This document shows, one piece after another, positions 10,915 through 22,118 of a DNA stretch of 64,000 nt. The notes beneath the pieces were generated by a model. The model was not told where the DNA came from and made no database searches. It saw only the letters and a list, made by a program, of their open reading frames with translations. Position 1 is the first letter of the stretch. Each line of letters begins with the position of its first letter. The DNA is from Symbiodinium natans (taxonomy: Eukaryota > Sar > Dinophyceae > Suessiales > Symbiodiniaceae): the NCBI GenBank assembly GCA_905221605.1, contig CAJNDS010002117.1:537001-601000 (forward strand), given 5' to 3'. Both the position numbers and the translations under genes were made by a program.

Positions 10915-11109
10915 TTAAGCGCGCGAGTAATCAGTGTCCTCTTTCCTCCTTATAGTCCCCACCGCCGCCTTCTTCATCAAGCGCATTCCATCTAGATTCA
11001 GCTGTTCCGCTATTCCTTGAATTCTCGCATTGCCGCAAGCTATCAGGGCTGCAAAATTTTCAGGGTCAAGAAGGAACTTGACCAAGCGCGGAAGATCGCA
11101 CAGGATCAC
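10915..11109 (-). CDS. Terminal exon, unknown protein
   Basis: It begins right after ggtattcttag|G, a good acceptor with the AG|G rule, and runs 64 codons to a TAA. The peptide has ordinary globular composition (LVKFLLDPENFAALIACGN, then QLNLDGMRLMKKAAVGTI, ending in a basic/acidic tail). The clean acceptor plus uninterrupted frame to a stop suggests a true last exon. I do not recognise the family. It may belong with the candidate exon at 11257-11580. Confidence 0.5.
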   Translation of the reverse strand: MILCDLPRLVKFLLDPENFAALIACGNARIQGIAEQLNLDGMRLMKKAAVGTIRRKEDTDYSRA

Positions 11110-11256
11110 CTAAGAATACCGATTAGCAATGCCGTCGAAACCGGCCTCGAAACATGCGAACACCACATTCCTGCTCACTGACCGACACCGACAATTCTTG
11201 GTGAAAGCTCATGTCTGCGTCTATACGATTGGCACACGTGGAAATACAGTAGTCGG

Positions 11257-11580
11257 TCAGAGCAGAAGGGCGGAGGCCCACCAGCTCCCCCTCACTCTGT
11301 TTCTTTGCTTATGTCCTGATATCTTTCGTCCGTGTTTCCGGCTGCAGTATGGTCTTGTCTTGTAATTTGGTTCCATAGCCTCTTCACGGACACCTGGGAT
11401 GGGTGCCTCGTGATTATCGGCCCCAATCCAAGAGTCAATGTACACATGCCAGTACATGGTAGAGTCCAATCCATGGGCCCAGCCGATCTTTGCAGGTATC
11501 TCTCACAGTTTCCCACCAGGCCCTTTTCGTTGGGCGCAGAGCCTCGGTCTAATTTCTGTGGATCGCCTGGAGAATCATAA
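11257..11580 (-). CDS. Candidate internal exon upstream of the 11109 exon
   Basis: One minus frame reads IGWAHGL..MYWHVYIDSWIGADNHEAPIP and meets a donor-like CCAG|GTGTCC. A second overlapping minus frame is also open, so the exon ends are uncertain. 'HVYIDSW' faintly recalls the palm motif of reverse transcriptases, but no flanking RT motifs are visible, so I do not call it one. Confidence 0.3.
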
Positions 11581-11759
11581 TCCTTCAAGTCCTGTCAGCC
11601 TCGAACACTCCGCGCCATCCACCATGGCCGGGCCACAATCGTGATGCTCGCTGCCGGGCGCGTGCTGCCCGGCGCTGGCTGCGCTCCGCAGAGGTCCACG
11701 TCCTCTCCTGCAGGACGTGGCAACTTGATGCTTGCAAACTTCTGAGACCTGAAAACATG

Positions 11760-12508
11760 TCAAGTCGTACATAGGTTCAAACCAATGGACACTTCTTGCT
11801 TCTTGGTCGTTTCAGAGCGTTGTATGATTTTGAAGTGTTCTCGAGGTTCACGCCTGACAGGTTTGGGTGAGATGGGGCTTGAGAATGTCGCGGTTGCTCC
11901 TGAAGTGCTTTGGTGCTTTCGAAGTTGGGCGGATGGATGATAAGCCAGAAAAGCAAGAGGATTCTTCTGGTAGTAATGTTTCACGACAACCTTTGCATCA
12001 CTCCATCGCAAACAGTCACTGCCAGTCACGTTTAGGGTGCAGGGCCTGGTTGGCATTGTGTTAACGTGCGTTATATGGCATACCACCCCCAACCCACCCC
12101 TCCCCCCGCGAGGCCCCTTGGAAACCTGCACGGATGAAGGCCAGAGACACAAAAAACATGAAGAAAAGAATAAACTGATTGCGCCTTAATGTTTTGGAAC
12201 ACGCCAAACTGTCCGAAGCTCACTTGGTTATCCTGATCCTTGTTTGTCGATACAAGAGGTATGGACATGGGCCACAGAAACAAAGCGTAACAGAGGTCGA
12301 TAAGCGGAACGGGGCCCCAACTGCGCCGTTTTTGGAAAGCACCTGCCTCCCCAACCAGCACATGCGGCACATGTGAGAGTTGCAAAGAGCGCAACCTGAC
12401 TCGTGGGTTTAGGCTAGGGCCCTCGGGTTGATGCATTTGTCTTCTCAGCAGCCAAGAATCCAATTGAGATCGAGCCTTTGGCCAGCGAGAGGTATCAATG
12501 ACCCACAT
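11760..12508 (-). CDS. Two overlapping minus-strand frames, possible exons
   Basis: The upper frame (12508-12071) starts with an ATG (MWVIDTSRWPKARSQLDSW) and includes a hydrophobic LCYALFLWPMSIPLV segment. The lower frame (12152-11760) contains KVVVKHYYQKNPLAFLAYHP and a basic Ser/Pro-rich tail. Both have plausible composition but no family, and their junction is unresolved. Confidence 0.25.
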
Positions 12509-12783
12509 CCTTGGCCAAGAGTAGGGGCTTGGGACGAGTTCAAGACCACAACTTCACCAAACTCTCACCTCGCATCGTCAGAGGATCGAGAAAGCTCTAG
12601 TGGTGAACCATTCGGGGTTGCTCGTCGGTTGGACTTGACTGGAGTCTGCAAGGTAACTTTATAGCCAAATGGTCACATAATGAGGGCCAGGGCTTGGCAA
12701 GCGCAAACCTTGCAGCACGTGGGAGTCATGAGGATGCTTTCTCCGCACCAGGCCGGCCAAGCAGCACGGAGTCAGGTCCTCGC

Positions 12784-13172
12784 TCAGCCGAGAGCCACGA
12801 AAGCCAGGCATCGAACGCCGACAAAATACAGTACCTTTGCTGAGGAGATCCTACTTGACACTTCTTTCACTGCAAGCCTCGTCAAACGGCCCAGACACGG
12901 GCATAGAATCGGTTCGCGCTGCAAGTCGTTGCATTGGAGGTTGTGGGGCTTCACTTCAGCCCTGCTGGTTCCGGATCTTCTGAGCGAACGCCCAGCAAAC
13001 ACCCAAGCCATGCCCCCCATTCCTGAACAAACACACCTGAACCCCCGCACAGGCACCGAAGACTCTGATCCCGCAGGCGCCGCTCCACATCTTCCCAAGA
13101 AAGCACCTCCTCCTGCTCGCCAGGGGCCACGCCTAGGAGGCTGGGAGCGGGTGCCATGTGGTGCCATCCCAT
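12784..13172 (-). CDS. Two small candidate exons
   Basis: Near 13105-13030 the minus strand reads EQEEVLSWEDVERRLRDQSL and reaches a good donor, TCAG|GTGTGT. Near 12960-12830 another frame reads LGRLTRLAVKEVSSRISSAK and ends at AAG|GTACTG. Plus-strand frames over the same DNA are longer but Pro/Arg-rich and less protein-like. No family recognised. Confidence 0.3.
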
Positions 13173-13657
13173 GCTGTGCCCTTGTTCTCAGGGTTTCCGC
13201 TTTTGGCGACACAATTTGCTTCCAGAGCAGAACGGATCGCTCTGGCATGGGGCTCGGCACGGATCGGAGCAAACCCCCGACAAGAGACATTTGGACCTGA
13301 CCACGGGCCGTGTCGACTCAAAATCTTCAGGCATCACACTGAGCGAGCACCTGCAACTCATCTGGTAAAACAACCCGCGGCTGCATCAATAACAGCGATT
13401 GGCGAGGGATGAGCGCGGCCTCTGTCACTTCGAAATCGACCAGAACCAACAAGTCACGACTGTTGACGACAAAGCAATCACGATCACCTGAACCGGAATG
13501 CGGTGGCGATCAGCTAGATGGTGACATACTAGTCTTTGTGGGGAGCCGGTTTCATGCCTCGGCGTACTGCCCCGTCGCAAAACTACTGCCCCCCGACCTG
13601 ACAGCTCTGTTTGGATTCCCTCTCTTTCGCTGATCCGCATGAGCCACTTTGTGAAGA

Positions 13658-14023
13658 TCAGGGCAGTTTGGATTTGCGCGCTTGCTGGTTTTGAATGGAC
13701 TGCGCTGCAAGGTTAACGTCGCCACTTCGGCAAGAAGCCACAGCTACAACCCATTGTCCAACGGAATCATCTTCACCACAAGTGTGAGCGGAACATGCGG
13801 CCGAGCTTAGCCCTAGAGTGAGCATTGGTTGATCAAAGAAAATCCGAACATCCGAGACGTTAAGCCCTGATTGCAACAAGCCCCACCTCTGCCCGGAAGA
13901 AAGGGCCGCAGCCAGAACAAGAGCTGCAGTGGCGGCAACAGTGAGGCAACGAAGGAGTGCCACAGGTTCATGACTTCGCGAAGGCAGGTCCTGATGCACA
14001 CCACCAGGCCAACAAAAACACAC
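13658..14023 (-). CDS. Hydrophobic N-terminal segment plus Cys-containing region, unknown
   Basis: The frame encodes a clear membrane-type stretch (LTVAATAALVLAAALSSG), then NVSDVRIFFDQPMLTLGLSS and a Cys-containing segment, ending in a basic tail and stop. It could be a signal-anchor or secreted protein. No ATG lies near the 5' end in this frame, so an upstream exon is needed. An ATG-started alternative frame overlaps it (14028-13813). Confidence 0.35.
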   Translation of the reverse strand: MCFCWPGGVHQDLPSRSHEPVALLRCLTVAATAALVLAAALSSGQRWGLLQSGLNVSDVRIFFDQPMLTLGLSSAACSAHTCGEDDSVGQWVVAVASCRSGDVNLAAQSIQNQQARKSKLP

Positions 14024-14635
14024 ATCATTTGGCCAGGTGTAGGCTTCGGTTCCGGGTGTTAGTAAAAAAGGGCTCTTCGCTCACACTCGGAGCCAGGCAA
14101 GGCACGGCCCAGAGTCGCCTGGCACCGATTCTACACTACAGTAGCTACAGTAGAACAAGTCAGATCTCAGCGGAATTTCGGCAGGGAGAAACGAAGAGTG
14201 TTCGGCTTTAGCGGGAACGGAATGGACCAAAAAAAACTGTCATGAGCCAAAACCATCCAGCCACACAAGTTCGGAGTCATTCGGAGTCATGTCTCGCCAG
14301 GACACGGCTTTCAAGTTTAAACCATTTAAAGCTGGTTCTTTTTTGCAGGGTTGGGGGTTCAGGACCATCCCTCAGGGCCCTGCGAGGAAGAAAATGGAAG
14401 AGAGTTGGGACAAGCACTCAGGGTTGCATAAGCCAGGATTCTCAGACATTTAAGGCAAGCAACGTGGTCGGATTGCAGAGGGTGCAACAGGACTTGTTTA
14501 CAGCTTACAGTTTGCCAATTTCTCTAGCCCGGCCCCCTTCACAACATACTGCAGGGATGCAAATAGCAGTCCATTGCAATCAGTACATGTAAAGCCTTGT
14601 TCGCCTGACATTGGCATAGTAGGCAGGTGAGGAGT
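14024..14635. other. No gene recognised
   Basis: Short frames only. 14245-14258 contains 'tgagccaaaacca', ten bases of which match the reverse complement of the 3' part of the dinoflagellate spliced leader; this is probably chance. Confidence 0.3.
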
Positions 14636-14700
14636 TCATGTCAGACTAGAATTCAGCTTTACATGCTTTACATCCACCAAGCAGAGTTCCAACAGCATAC

Positions 14701-15754
14701 CTTGTAGAAGCCAAAGCAGCTGACCCATTGACTTCAAATACTGTTCCTCCGTGTACCATGCAGCCCTCCAAGAAATGCCATCTAAGCGCCTCTCCACTTG
14801 GCGCCTCATGCGCCCGTCTGCCTGCATCCAAGTCATGCCCTCAGGGTCGGGCCTGACAGGGCACAGCTTGAACATACCGTAGACATTGCGACATGCCGTC
14901 CGAAGCAGGCGCAAGCATCGCAGGCTGCTCGAGCCCTGCCTGCACTTCCGCCATGGCATCCATGGGCGCAGAACACGCAAGAGCTTCCTTAAGTCTTTAA
15001 GTCTTTGGCGGAGGTTTTGGTGATGGCAGGCAGGAGACGGAAACGCAGAAGCCATCAACTTTGGGGTTTCGTTGAGCAACCGGTGCCCGAGCAAATCCCA
15101 CTGCTGCGTGTCCTAACAATGCCCAATGTTCGGTGGCGGCATCTTCTCCTGCACCATCGACGACCAACAGATCCTGAAGCGCCAAGCTTGGGGCAGGGAA
15201 GATTCAACAGGTGTTTTCCATAGTTATAGTCTGTAGATTTCATGAGTTCGAGCTCGGGATCTAGTCAGATCTCCTTGGCTCACTTTGGTTTCTGACTGGG
15301 TGGAGTCTTCGGTTTACACACTGGGTTGTTTGGGCGGTTTTGTCATACAATGTCATGAACCCTAGTGAGTGATAGCTGGCCTGCCAAGTTCGTTTGGTGT
15401 CACGTCGGGAAGCTCCAAAGCCCCACAATCTCACACATGCGAAGACTAACAGACTGATCATTTTGTGGCAGGATAGGCTCGGTGAAGCTAAGCCAACAAG
15501 TTCTTCAAAATGATCCAAATCAGACTCAGCGGCAGCACACGGATGAGGAGGCACCTTTGCATGCAGCATGCGATGGCACTTTGGTTGCAAGAGCCTCCAC
15601 CCTCGCCGTCCATGCAGTATCTTATCAAATCCCTCAAGCCTACCCGAAGCACGACCGCAAGGTCCGACCTCTGCCAGCCCTGCCCGGCACGGTCAGCTCC
15701 GTCCACCCAGCCCAGAACTCCCGGCGCTTGCTCCTCTGGGCTAACCTGGGCCAT
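14701..15754 (-). CDS. Multi-exon gene, unknown function
   Basis: Exon one opens with a real ATG at 15754 (MAQV, SPEEQAPGVLGWVDGADRAG) and ends at CAAAG|GTGCCT (15555). A later exon (15103-14701) follows the acceptor cacgcag|CAG and reads QQWDLLGHRLLNETPKLMAS. Next are a Leu/Arg-rich helical run (LRQRLKDLRKLLRVLRPW) and MTWMQADGRMRRQVERRLDG, ending at the donor ACAAG|GTATGC. A small exon may sit near 15190-15120 (LQDLLVVDGAG), with a possible 51-nt GT-AG intron before 15103. The helical Arg/Leu pattern suggests an alpha-rich fold. I recognise no family. The 3' end below 14701 is unresolved. Confidence 0.45.
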
Positions 15755-16084
15755 TCTACTATCAGCTAAGCTAAGAAGACATGCAACATCGGTGATGAAA
15801 CGGGCATGGTATGTTCGGGTGCTCTGTTAGCAAAAAAACCGTGATGAGGCAGCTCATGACAACCCTGTCCACACGGGGACAAAGTCCGCGGGAAATACCA
15901 ACAAAATGATGAGACATATGGGGAACCTGTTCGGCTCTTACCTTCGCCATCCCCGCATCAAGCTCTTTCTCCCGAACTGGAAAAACACAGCTTACACCTA
16001 AAACCCCGAACGCCCGCCAAGCGTTCGTTAGAGACCTTCCATCTTCTTGCTCTGAACACTAAGGTACTTGAAATTCCCCTTATC

Positions 16085-16330
16085 TCATCTGGGGCCCTGG
16101 CATGGCGCTTCGGCAGCTGGGGCCGGAGCTGTCGCAGGAAGAACAAGGGTGAGGGCATCCTTGGCTGAGAGCATGGTGTTGTTGTGTTTTGCAAAGCGTC
16201 GCCGCTGAGCAGACGCATTATGTAAATTACTGGCACTGATTGGATCTTCAGGAGGCCCTTTAGAGAGGGATGCGCCGTCTTGCGGATTAAGACGAGCTGA
16301 TATCGGTAGCGAGCCCTGCCCCCACCCCCA
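16085..16330 (-). CDS. Probable terminal exon, unknown
   Basis: After a C-rich tract and a gggggcag|GG acceptor near 16316, the minus frame reads LPISARLNPQDGASLSKGPP. It continues with ISASNLHNASAQRRRFAKHN and an Ala/Pro-rich C-terminus to a stop at 16085. An overlapping minus frame (to 15958) is also open. Confidence 0.35.
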   Translation of the reverse strand, partial: WGWGQGSLPISARLNPQDGASLSKGPPEDPISASNLHNASAQRRRFAKHNNTMLSAKDALTLVLPATAPAPAAEAPCQGPR

Positions 16331-16414
16331 CCCCCCCCCCCTCCCGCCCCTGTCGGCTTCTGCAGCCCAGGCTGCTGCCTTCGCCATTCTGGGTTGTCGG
16401 CTTCCTCGGGCCAA

Positions 16415-17260
16415 ACAGATGCAGCAGCTTTTGGGCAGAGTTGTTTTGGCACCATTTTTTGTGAGTATTTTCGTGTTGTTTCAAGGATGTTGCTCGGTTT
16501 TTCCAAGGAAACCTGCAAATTGTGCTTGCTTTCGCTTCCATTGTGAGGAAACCCTCTATCTACGAGGGCTTTCCTAGACTACTAGAGAAAGCTTTTTTCA
16601 CTATGTGCTTAATGTCTTACATCTTAAAACGGAAAACCTCCTTTCACGGGGTGATTCGCGGGCTCTTTTTGCGTTTTTTTGGTTATCGCGGTTCTTCTAG
16701 GAAAACTAAGAAACAATGCTTACTTTCGCTGGGTCCAGAAGTATGTTCTTGATTGTGTTTTAGGGGTTAGGATTACAGGCAAACCTCTATTGACTCGATT
16801 TTCACAGGGCACACCTCTCTTTTCTCTGTATGTTTACAGGAAAAGGCCTCTTGTATAATAGATACATATATACATATATAGACATTACGTGAATCACATG
16901 TAGCGTAAATAAGTAAATACATACATATTTGTATATGATTTGGTTTATTTTGTTTGTGTGTGTGTGTGTTACATTCTATACAAATATTTCCGTACATGTA
17001 ATCCATGTATTATATGACTTTTATGTGCTGCATAAAAATTCGTTTTCACATATTTCATGAGAGAAAATACTACATACACGTGACATACACACACATATAT
17101 ATATATATATACATATATGTGTGCGCGTGTGTGTGTGTCTGTGTGCGTGCGTGCTATATGCTATCTCAATAAACATAAATGAAATTATAAGCATATAGTC
17201 ATGCTGTATGTAGAAAATCTTTCATAGTATATAAAAGATAATATTTTACAGATTGTCAAG
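16415..17260. repeat. AT-rich region with (TG)n, (TA)n and (ATAC)n microsatellites
   Basis: GC content drops sharply. (TG)n lies at about 16955-16970 and 17119-17140, (TA)n at 17093-17112, with many ATACATA words. It is bounded by GC-rich sequence. No coding. Confidence 0.7.
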
Positions 17261-17927
17261 TACAGACTGTCTTCTATGCACTATAGCTTGCATGTTACAT
17301 TCTTTACATGCAAGTGCCGGCGCTCTTTTGTGGCACCTTGCCCTGACTCTGGGCCATCCGGCAAACGGCTCGGCTGACCCAATGCTGTACCTCTGGTCTC
17401 CTCATCGGAAGATCCGAAGCTGCGCGCTCCAGTGCCTGACGATCATTGGCGGAAGGGAATAGAAATCGTAAGTGTCGCTGGTTGGGTTCAGGGTTGCCGT
17501 TCCCAGGTAGTCAGCGTGGTCAGAAACAATGTCGTAAGATCACTTCATAATGCCGACACGCCATCAAAGGAAATACGCCGATTTGCCGATACGCCGTTCG
17601 AAAGTCCGCACAAAGGAAATGCATCGCTTCCAGAGATCTGGAGCCGTGCAACGGTGTATACTGTGTATCGTTAGAGCCTCGGCGTTTGGTGTGTCGGTGC
17701 AGGTGTGCGCCGTTAGAGGCCGGTGCGGGCGACGCCGACCGGACCGAGGGTGCGGAATGGCACATCGGTGTATCGGTGCAACAGGGGGCTGTTTTCACGC
17801 TTTTCGACCACCCTGTTTAGAGTCTGCGAGAGGTTTAGGGTTTGAGGTCTTCGATGGTTTTTGACTCTCTCGCACGCAAGGCAAGGCTCTAAGGTCTCTG
17901 TCCTCTGGAGCACGCAGTGTTTTCGTG
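17261..17927. other. No confident gene
   Basis: It contains a short repeated phrase 'gccgatacgcc/gatttgcc' near 17570-17600. Open frames here are not convincing. Confidence 0.3.
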
Positions 17928-18413
17928 TTATGTCAAGTGTTTCAACACCTTCCCAGTTGCCTCTGCAACGTTGGAGGCTGCCAGCACCTCCGAAGCCGCG
18001 GGCTCTTCCGCGAGGAGCCACACGACACGAGCACTCCACTCTAGGATGTCTGGAGAGGCGCCCAGCTGAAGAATGGCATCACGCAGGGCGTGCGCCACAG
18101 AACACTGCGCAACTTCAGCCCGCAGTTCCTTTGGACTCGCTAGGTTCCAAAGACTGCAAAGGGTCGCCTGGGCCAGCTCGTGCTTTTCGCAAGAGGCAGA
18201 AAAGAGGAGGCCAGCCAGGGCAAACTGCAAGCCTGCTTTGCACAAAGCTTCTTTCAAATGCTCCTGTGCCGCAGCCAGGCATGCTTCGTGAAGAAGCGCC
18301 GGAACTCTGGACTCACAGTCCACATCTTCCAGCTGCTTCACCAAGAATGCAGGGTGCATACCATTTGGGCACACGAGGGCTCGCGAGTAATCACGTACCC
18401 CGTCGTGGCACAT
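17928..18413 (-). CDS. Armadillo/HEAT-like helical repeat exon, C-terminal
   Basis: The frame ends in a TGA after ATGKVLKHLT. Before it, Ala/Leu-rich helices alternate in armadillo style: VPALLHEACLAAAQEHLKEA, LAQATLCSLWNLASPKEL, ARVVWLLAEEPAASEVLAAS. In a different frame just upstream, EVRPHMEMLMAACATT ends at a good donor (GGG|GTACGT), so an earlier exon probably joins near 18380 and the exon here begins near 18350-18300. Armadillo repeats mediate protein-protein contacts. The family assignment is by pattern only. Confidence 0.5.
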   Translation of the reverse strand: MCHDGVRDYSRALVCPNGMHPAFLVKQLEDVDCESRVPALLHEACLAAAQEHLKEALCKAGLQFALAGLLFSASCEKHELAQATLCSLWNLASPKELRAEVAQCSVAHALRDAILQLGASPDILEWSARVVWLLAEEPAASEVLAASNVAEATGKVLKHLT

Positions 18414-19286
18414 GCAGCCATCAGCATCTCCATATGAGGTCGTACCTCAGGTGCGGGCTAACACGCAGCAACATGCAGCATGTCACCAGCAATGAGACTA
18501 GCAGCACTCTTCAAAAGACCAGCTTGCCTCCGGACCGACCACCAAGACCCACTGCACACGTCCGGAATTGAATCGCGCATGTTAATGTCCGAATCCAATC
18601 GCACAATAACGTCTTCATTTGTTTTGAGAAATCGCCGAGTTATTGCACCATGTTGTGCCATTTCTCTTTTTCTCTCGAAATCCTGACGTTAGGCATTTCT
18701 GGGGCCAAAGCTCCGTGGCTGGTGTGTGCTCAAGCGCCAGCCAGCAACGGCTCAAGCGGCACGTTTCAACAGATCTTGTGAAAGTACTAACTGTTCAGCT
18801 GCTTCTTCCACTACTCGGGAACTTGCAATGCTGGATTGTACTGTAGCTGCACCTTCAAGTCCGGACATGTCTAATCCCGGGGTCTAAGTCTAACGACAAG
18901 GCACAGGCAACTTTAAAATCAAAAAAGCGGGACATTACATGATAGGTTAGAAATGAAATATGATGACTAATTATGGTATCAGAAACCTCGGCTCATTAAG
19001 GCCGCTCTCATTGAGCCCGGTTGCGTGACTCATAGACTCTTTGTCTTCGCACTTCCACCCGATTTCGAACACGTCTGTGCTCCAATTCACGGAAGTGTGA
19101 GGCGGAATTTCTCCTGGATAGTTCGCAGGTGCGGGGTGTCTTGCCATCTGTGGCGATAGGTCCCGAGCTTTTTTGCAGGGGAGTGGATGGTTTAGCAAAC
19201 CAGCAGCGAGCCTCGTCACGCTGCCTGGGCCGTCGGCAGATTTGGCGGCAAACGAGGTGGGCTCCCGCCGTGTGTCCAAAGCCGAG
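18414..19286. other. No gene recognised
   Basis: More armadillo-type exons may lie at the left end, but none could be fixed. The frames at 18971-19336 on the minus strand overlap the plus-strand candidate at 19287 and look less natural. Confidence 0.3.
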
Positions 19287-19573
19287 ATGGGCTGTGGCAG
19301 CTCCAGCAACAAAGGGGGCCACCAGCCACTGCCCAACTCAGGGAGGCAGACCTGCGCAGCATGAAGTGCATCAACATGTACATGGCGGCCCTACTGGAGG
19401 TTGAGGGGATGTTCGGCAGGCCTTCTGTGCAGGGTAGTAGACGCATGGATGTCCTCAGCTCAGATATGGCAGGAGCCCTACAGCAGAGTAGCGACCCATG
19501 CCCAACAACGACCTCTCAGCTGACCGACCAGGCGGCGAGAGAGGGAATCCAGGTGCCTCAGCTGAGCCATTAA
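19287..19573 (+). CDS. Possible N-myristoylated small protein, frame broken once
   Basis: An ATG begins MGCGSSSNKGG, a textbook N-myristoylation/palmitoylation start (Gly2, Cys3, Ser6). This frame stops at 19364. A second plus frame, overlapping in sequence, carries on (EADLRSMKCINMYMAALLEV, then SSDMAGALQQ) to a stop at 19573. Adding one G near 19353 would join them. The break may be an unrecognised intron, an assembly error or a pseudogene. It is one of few plus-strand candidates in the window. Confidence 0.35.
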
Positions 19574-20195
19574 CGATCAACGAGCTGTCGCCGAAGTTTA
19601 CATTCGTGCACACGCAGCCCGAAACCCTGGCAATCCAATGTGACTGAGCTGCCGAAGTGCATATTCGAGCGCCACATCGCGACGCTGCACTAGCAGCCAC
19701 AGAGATATGAAAACGCCGTCCTTTGACATGAAATGCTCCTATTGCTGAAACATCCGTGTTGAACTTGAAACTACGTACATGCTGCACATTCACACGCAAC
19801 GGTCCACGCGACACCCACTCATTGAAAAAAGAGCACTTAAGCCAAGCCCTCAACCACAATCTTCATTCTTTGAAGGGCAAACTCTTTCAAAACGTTCCCT
19901 TCGTTTAACAGCTGCCGAGTCTCTAGGGCACGTTCCGGAGCGCCGCAGGAAGCTTGCACCACTACCTGTGTCGCGAACAGGCGTAGGCCCACGCTCCAAA
20001 CCCACGAGTCAAGCAAAACAAAGTGCCAACTTAAGATGCACGACCTATGTCCGCGTGGACGCCCGGGGTTTGCTCAGGATCAACTTCGTCTGCTGTGATT
20101 GTCCAGCAGACCATAGCCATTTCAACAATGCCCTTTTGGAGTTGTAATCATGCTTCCCGTTGAAGTTGCTACTTCCCTCACCGTGCGCGGGCACC
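19574..20195. other. No gene recognised
   Basis: Overlapping frames on both strands (19455-19859 minus, 19779-20147 plus) without domain, junction or clear start. Confidence 0.3.
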
Positions 20196-20567
20196 CTACC
20201 TTCTGTGTTGTTTGTCTTCAAGATGCTTCTGATTCTCTGCCCCCTTCGCATTCGTGCAGTAGGCGCCTTCAAGAATAGAAGCGTCACTGCACAGACATGC
20301 TGCGTCCGGCCGAGATGCTCGGGCTGGCGCAAGGTGCCTTGCTGCCCCAACCTGAATTGAAAGAGTGCGTACCAACCATGGCCAATCATGAATCATGAGA
20401 ACAGAAAGCTCAAGAATTGCAAAAGCTTCAGAAGTGTCGACATTATCCAAATGGTGAGGCCTCAGCAAAAACTGAGCGGGAGCTATAGCAACTGGCGACC
20501 TTTCTGTGCACCGATTGCTTTGGACATCGAGGTCAGTGACCCCTTCAGATTCGTTGCATATGCCCAC
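20196..20567 (-). CDS. Candidate exon downstream of the caspase-like exon
   Basis: The minus frame reads VTDLDVQSNRCTERSPVAIA and then FLLRPHHLDNVDTSEAFAIL, of plausible composition. It could be a later exon of the gene at 20764. A plus frame over 20388-20609 is similarly open, so strand choice is weak. Confidence 0.25.
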   Translation of the reverse strand: MGICNESEGVTDLDVQSNRCTERSPVAIAPAQFLLRPHHLDNVDTSEAFAILELSVLMIHDWPWLVRTLSIQVGAARHLAPARASRPDAACLCSDASILEGAYCTNAKGAENQKHLEDKQHRR

Positions 20568-20763
20568 ATGCTAAGCTGCCGGGCTTTCCGTTTTGGCGCC
20601 GCTGCTTGATCTGTCCGCTTCTACACTTCGAAGCTCTGACATTTCGTAATTTCGTAGCGTTAAAGTGCTGATCCTCCAAGTTCTCTACTTCTTCCAACAT
20701 GTTCAGGGCACTTTCCGTATGGCCAAAACATGCCAAGAAATGCAATCCAAGGCACCCACTCAC

Positions 20764-20979
20764 CGCTGTAGCAGGCATCGCTTATGATCAGAAGTGAAGA
20801 GTCCGGTGGACAGTCCACACCAAGTGAAGCCTCCCAAAGGTCCAGAATGTCCTCACATTTGCAGCGCGAGCATGCTGTGGCAACTCTCCCTGTGGGACTG
20901 GGATACCAAAAACGCCAGAGTTGTGAAACAGCTCGTGCAGCGGAGGCTCTCGAAACGTTACGTCCTCGTCTTCCAGCAT
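20764..20979 (-). CDS. Caspase/metacaspase-like (clan CD, C14) active-site exon
   Basis: Exon 20851-20764 starts after tgtgag|GAC (AG|G) and reads DILDLWEASLGVDCPPDSSL then LIISDACYSG, ending at an ideal donor, G|GTGAGT. 'LLII.DACYSG' matches the strand plus catalytic-Cys motif of caspase-like proteases (D-[AS]-C-[HY]-S-G). An upstream frame (to 20979) reads EDEDVTFREPPLHELFHNSG and may be the previous exon, but its donor is unresolved. The catalytic His segment was not found, so activity cannot be judged. Confidence 0.45.
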
Positions 20980-22118
20980 CCAATTTCCTGGCCGCTTGCT
21001 CGCGGACTACAACTATACAGTAACTACTCAGGTGCCCAACTGCGACTCGGCGACTCGGTGCCTGTACCGGGACGTCCATGGCCAGCATAAAACAAGATAA
21101 AGAGCTTGATCGAGTGCGCACGTAGCAAGCGCACCACGCGGCTTAAAAGGGCATCTCTCGTGAGCAACTCGTCAAAAACACCTCAGTCAAAAGCACACAT
21201 GGTACTGAATGACCTGTGGCAAAAGGAAGACGACATGATCCCCATTCATGGAGCAAAGGGAGCATTTGCAAAAAGAAGATCGCAATGCCGCAACATGAGC
21301 CATTTGCAAAGGCCAATGGGACCTATACGTATCTGTATAAAACAACTGTAAATAAATACATATACAGATCGACAGACAGATATCTCTGTAAACGTGCAAG
21401 ACAGTTAGGAAGCTGTCGCAAGTCACAAACAATCTCATGGATGACTCGTATGGGACGAATCCATCAGCTGCCAGGTGGCTTCCAGTACAAACTTGGATGC
21501 CCCTGTCATGGCAAAACGCGTGTACCTAGCCCACGACGAGTTGCAAGGGTTCCAAAGATTGGGTTCCCTCCCACTGCACTGGAAGCGCTGATGAGCAGCA
21601 AGACATATGCCTAAGCTTTCCCAACCTATGGAACAACTACTCTGAGCCGACACTACCTTCTCTGCTTTGAAGAGAGGGCCTTCTCAAGGTCTCCAGCCAC
21701 TCGCCGCAAGCCGTCAGGTCTTGCCAGCACCGTAGCGCGGACCGAACAGGGGCAGTTGCCCAGCACGACCATGGCAGCCCACTTGCAAGCAACTACAGTC
21801 AGGGCGTCTTGGGATTGAGTTCACAATGTTTCTACTGCCCAGCATGTCTTTCCTTTCGAGGCGTTGTCGCTGTTTAGTTCGGATTTGTGGGCTTGGGCTC
21901 GAGAACTGAAGCCCATGAAAGCACGCGTAGAGCTAAACTGCACTGCTCTGTGCACTTGTCCTGTGCCCAGATGATGCTAACAAGTTGCCCGGAACGCAGC
22001 CTTGCATCCAAGAGTCCCATTCACCATGGGTATAGCGCTTCCAGATGTCGAAGAATGTCACCAAACCTCGTACCGACGTGGCCCTCAATTAGCCCTCACG
22101 TGGCCATGCACAATGGAC
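20980..22118. other. No confident gene
   Basis: Earlier exons of the caspase-like gene are expected on the minus strand here but were not identified. Short 'tacatatacagat' AT-rich words lie at 21340-21390. Confidence 0.3.

Noticed and set aside
11257-11469. HVYIDSW as a reverse-transcriptase palm motif
   Set aside because: None of the neighbouring RT blocks is visible, and the surrounding exon structure suggests an ordinary gene.
20545-20778. An ankyrin-like stretch (CLGLHFLACFGHTESALNML)
   Set aside because: It lies directly after an ideal G|GTGAGT donor, so it is probably intronic. Only one poor repeat is present.
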